Source: an uncultured Oscillospiraceae bacterium
Lineage (GTDB): Bacteria > Bacillota_A > Clostridia > Oscillospirales > Oscillospiraceae
DNA: 6,108 nucleotides
Reading direction: 5' to 3'
Assembly (NCBI GenBank): GCA_944387745.1
Contig: CALXGD010000193.1
Location: 1 to 6,108, forward strand
Shown here: in pieces, positions 4,268 through 6,108 of the stretch
Numbering within the stretch: the first letter of the stretch is position 1
Layout: every line of letters starts with the position of its first letter
Translations under genes and position numbers: made by a program
Notes under the pieces: generated by a model
Database searches by the model: none
What the model was told of the DNA's origin: nothing
Seen by the model: the letters and a program-made list of their open reading frames with translations, nothing else

Positions 4268-6108
4268 TCAGCGCAGCACCGCGCCCAGCTCTTTCTCCAG
4301 GGTCTCCAAAATCGCCTTCACGTCGGCGTCCGCCTCCTCAGCGGTGAGGCTGCGGTCATCGGCGCGGAGGGTGAGGCTGAAGGCCACGGACTTCTTGCCC
4401 TCCGGGATGTTGGTTCCCCGGTAGATGTCGAACAGCTCCACACCTTTCAGCAGGCCCCGTGCCCCCTTGCGGATGCAGTCCTCCAGCGCGCCCACTGTGA
4501 CCTTCTCGTCGCACACCACGGCGATGTCCCGTGCCACAGAGGGATACTTGGGCAGGGGCACATACTCCGGGTCGGGTCCCTTGACGGCCAGGAGGGCGTT
4601 GAAGTCCAGCTCAGCGCAGTAGAACTCCGCCTCCACGCCATAGTTGGCCATGACCAGGGGGTGGACCTGGCCCAACACGCCGACTTTCTGGTCCCCGGCG
4701 TATACCTCGGCCACCCGGCCGGGGTGGTAGGAGGGATTGACCTGGGCGGGGACCTCAAAGCGCACATTTTCTGCCCGGATGTCCTCCAAAATGGCCTCCA
4801 CTGTCCCCTTCAGGGCGAAGAAGTCCATGCCCTCTCCATAGGCCCCCACGGACAGCACCTTGTTCTCCACGGCCAGGCCGTCCGCTCCGCCGGGGAGGTA
4901 GATGCGGCCCAGCTCATACAGGCGGGCGGACTTATTGCGGAAGTTGTAGTTCCGGGAGAGGATCTCCAGCATGGAGGGGAGCACCGTGGTACGCATGATG
5001 GAGGTGTCCTCCCCCAGAGGGTTCAGGATCTTGAAGCTCTCCCGGCGGGGGTCGTCGGCCGCCCAGCGGATTTTGTCGTACTGGGTGGGAGAAATAAAGG
5101 AGTAGGTGATGATCTCATCGTACCCGCAGGCGCGGCACAGCTCGCCCAGCCTGTTCTCCAGCTTTTGGATGGGAGAGTAGCCGCCCCGGGTGGTCTGCCC
5201 CCGCATGAGGGTGACAGGAATCTTGTTGTACCCGTAGAACCGGGCCACCTCCTCGGCCAGGTCGGCAATGCCCTCCACGTCGGCGCGCCAGGAGGGGATG
5301 ATCACCTCTGCCGGGCCGTTGGGGAAGTCGTGCTTCTCGGTGAGAATGTTCACCCGCTCCAGGTACTGATACTGGTCCACCGGGTGGATGTCAGTGCCCA
5401 GCAGGGCGTTTACCCGGTCGGGGTCCATGGTGATGGTGTGGGGCTGGGGCACATAGTTGAGGATGTCAATGACTCCATCCACCACTTCTCCGGCGGCCAG
5501 CAGTTCCACCAGCTCACAGGCCCGCTGGACGGCGGGGAGGGTGTTCAGGGGGTCCAGCCCCTTCTCATACTTGGCGCTGGCCTCAGTGCGCATACCCAGG
5601 GCCAGGGCGGTGCGGCGGATGGTGGTGCCGTCAAAGTTGGCGGACTCGAACACCACGTCGGTGGTATCCTCCACGATCTCGCTGTTCAGGCCGCCCATGA
5701 TGCCCGCCAGGCCCACGGCCCGGTGCTCGTCGGCGATGACCAGCATATTGGAGTTGAGCTTCCGCACGTTGCCGTCCAGGGTGGTGAGCTCCTCCCCGTC
5801 CTCCGCCCGGCGGACGATGATCTTCCCACCCTTCACATAGCGGTAGTCAAAGGCGTGCATGGGCTGGCCGTACTCCAGCATGACGTAGTTGGTGATGTCC
5901 ACGATGTTATTGATGGGCCGCACTCCCATGGCCCGCAGCCGCTCCCGCATCCACTTGGGGGAGGGGCCGATCTTCACCTTTCGCACCATCCGGGCGGTGT
6001 ACCGGGGGCACAGGTCGCTGGCGGGGGTCTCCACGTCCAGCAGCTCCATGAGGTTGCCCTCGCCGCCGCCCTTTACCACCGGCTCGTGGAGGGTCATGGG
6101 CACATCAA
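4268..6108 (-). CDS. pheT: Phenylalanyl-tRNA synthetase beta subunit (partial, N-terminus beyond the window)
   Basis: PheT pairs with PheS as an alpha2beta2 cytoplasmic enzyme that charges tRNA-Phe; the beta subunit edits mischarged tyrosine and binds tRNA. The frame stays open to the right edge, so the GTG at 6103 is internal; about 612 residues are visible of the usual 790-800. Numbered from that GTG, the B3/B4 editing domain comes first (about 20-190), with NNIVDITNYVM (65-75), GQPMHAFD (79-86) and IMGG (135-138). Next is B5 (about 215-295), with PSWRADV and EEVARFYGYNKIP. Then comes the catalytic-like core, with ITYSF, NPLGED and MRTTVLPSML. The C-terminal ferredoxin-fold anticodon-binding domain (about 517-611) has LPKYPSVARDIAVV, FDIYRG and KKSVAFSLTLR. 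The N-terminal tRNA-binding domain is missing only because of the window edge. It ends next to a hairpin, apart from the thi operon. Confidence 0.97.
   Translation of the reverse strand, partial: DVPMTLHEPVVKGGGEGNLMELLDVETPASDLCPRYTARMVRKVKIGPSPKWMRERLRAMGVRPINNIVDITNYVMLEYGQPMHAFDYRYVKGGKIIVRRAEDGEELTTLDGNVRKLNSNMLVIADEHRAVGLAGIMGGLNSEIVEDTTDVVFESANFDGTTIRRTALALGMRTEASAKYEKGLDPLNTLPAVQRACELVELLAAGEVVDGVIDILNYVPQPHTITMDPDRVNALLGTDIHPVDQYQYLERVNILTEKHDFPNGPAEVIIPSWRADVEGIADLAEEVARFYGYNKIPVTLMRGQTTRGGYSPIQKLENRLGELCRACGYDEIITYSFISPTQYDKIRWAADDPRRESFKILNPLGEDTSIMRTTVLPSMLEILSRNYNFRNKSARLYELGRIYLPGGADGLAVENKVLSVGAYGEGMDFFALKGTVEAILEDIRAENVRFEVPAQVNPSYHPGRVAEVYAGDQKVGVLGQVHPLVMANYGVEAEFYCAELDFNALLAVKGPDPEYVPLPKYPSVARDIAVVCDEKVTVGALEDCIRKGARGLLKGVELFDIYRGTNIPEGKKSVAFSLTLRADDRSLTAEEADADVKAILETLEKELGAVLR

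Noticed and set aside
6101..6103. GTG as the start codon of pheT
   Set aside because: The frame stays open to the window edge and the protein lacks its N-terminal tRNA-binding domain, so the GTG is an internal valine codon.

Overview
The window reads as a piece of an ordinary bacterial chromosome with every gene on the minus strand. It is GC-rich by eye. The short clostridial-type ThiC start, the strong Shine-Dalgarno sites and the AT-rich pheT-end hairpin suggest a GC-rich member of the Clostridia, possibly a gut Oscillospiraceae species; this placement is inference. I see no mobile element, CRISPR array, tRNA, rRNA or sign of recent transfer.

Layout in the direction of transcription, from high to low coordinates. 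(1) 6108-4268 is the C-terminal three quarters of pheT, the phenylalanyl-tRNA synthetase beta subunit, with its 5' end outside the window. It is followed almost at once by an AT-rich hairpin at 4243-4266. (2) The only stretch over 300 bases without a gene, 3929-4267, is regulatory. It holds the pheT-end hairpin, a sigma-A-type promoter (-35 at 4160-4165, -10 at 4137-4142), a TPP riboswitch aptamer (about 4024-4105) and an intrinsic terminator (3961-4010) before thiM. Between the hairpin and the -35 box (4166-4242) I see nothing convincing. (3) 3928-1 is a thiamin operon in the order thiM, thiE, a HAD-family phosphatase, thiD, thiC. thiM/thiE overlap by 14 nt and thiE/HAD by 4 nt, so the first three genes are tightly coupled. 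The HAD-thiD (111 nt) and thiD-thiC (80 nt) spacers both carry hairpins. thiC runs off the left edge.

How the genes work together: ThiC makes HMP-phosphate from aminoimidazole ribotide, and ThiD phosphorylates it to HMP-pyrophosphate. ThiM phosphorylates salvaged hydroxyethylthiazole, and ThiE joins the two halves into thiamin monophosphate (TMP). The HAD enzyme is an unassigned phosphatase; its coupling to thiE makes TMP or another thiamin intermediate a reasonable guess. No thiazole-synthesis genes (thiG, thiH, thiS, thiF) are in view, so this locus supports de novo pyrimidine synthesis plus thiazole salvage. High TPP should end transcription before thiM.

I found no evidence of a novel system. 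The points most worth a second look are the HAD phosphatase, the mutually exclusive hairpins ahead of thiD, and a TPP aptamer whose closing P1 stem is hard to see.
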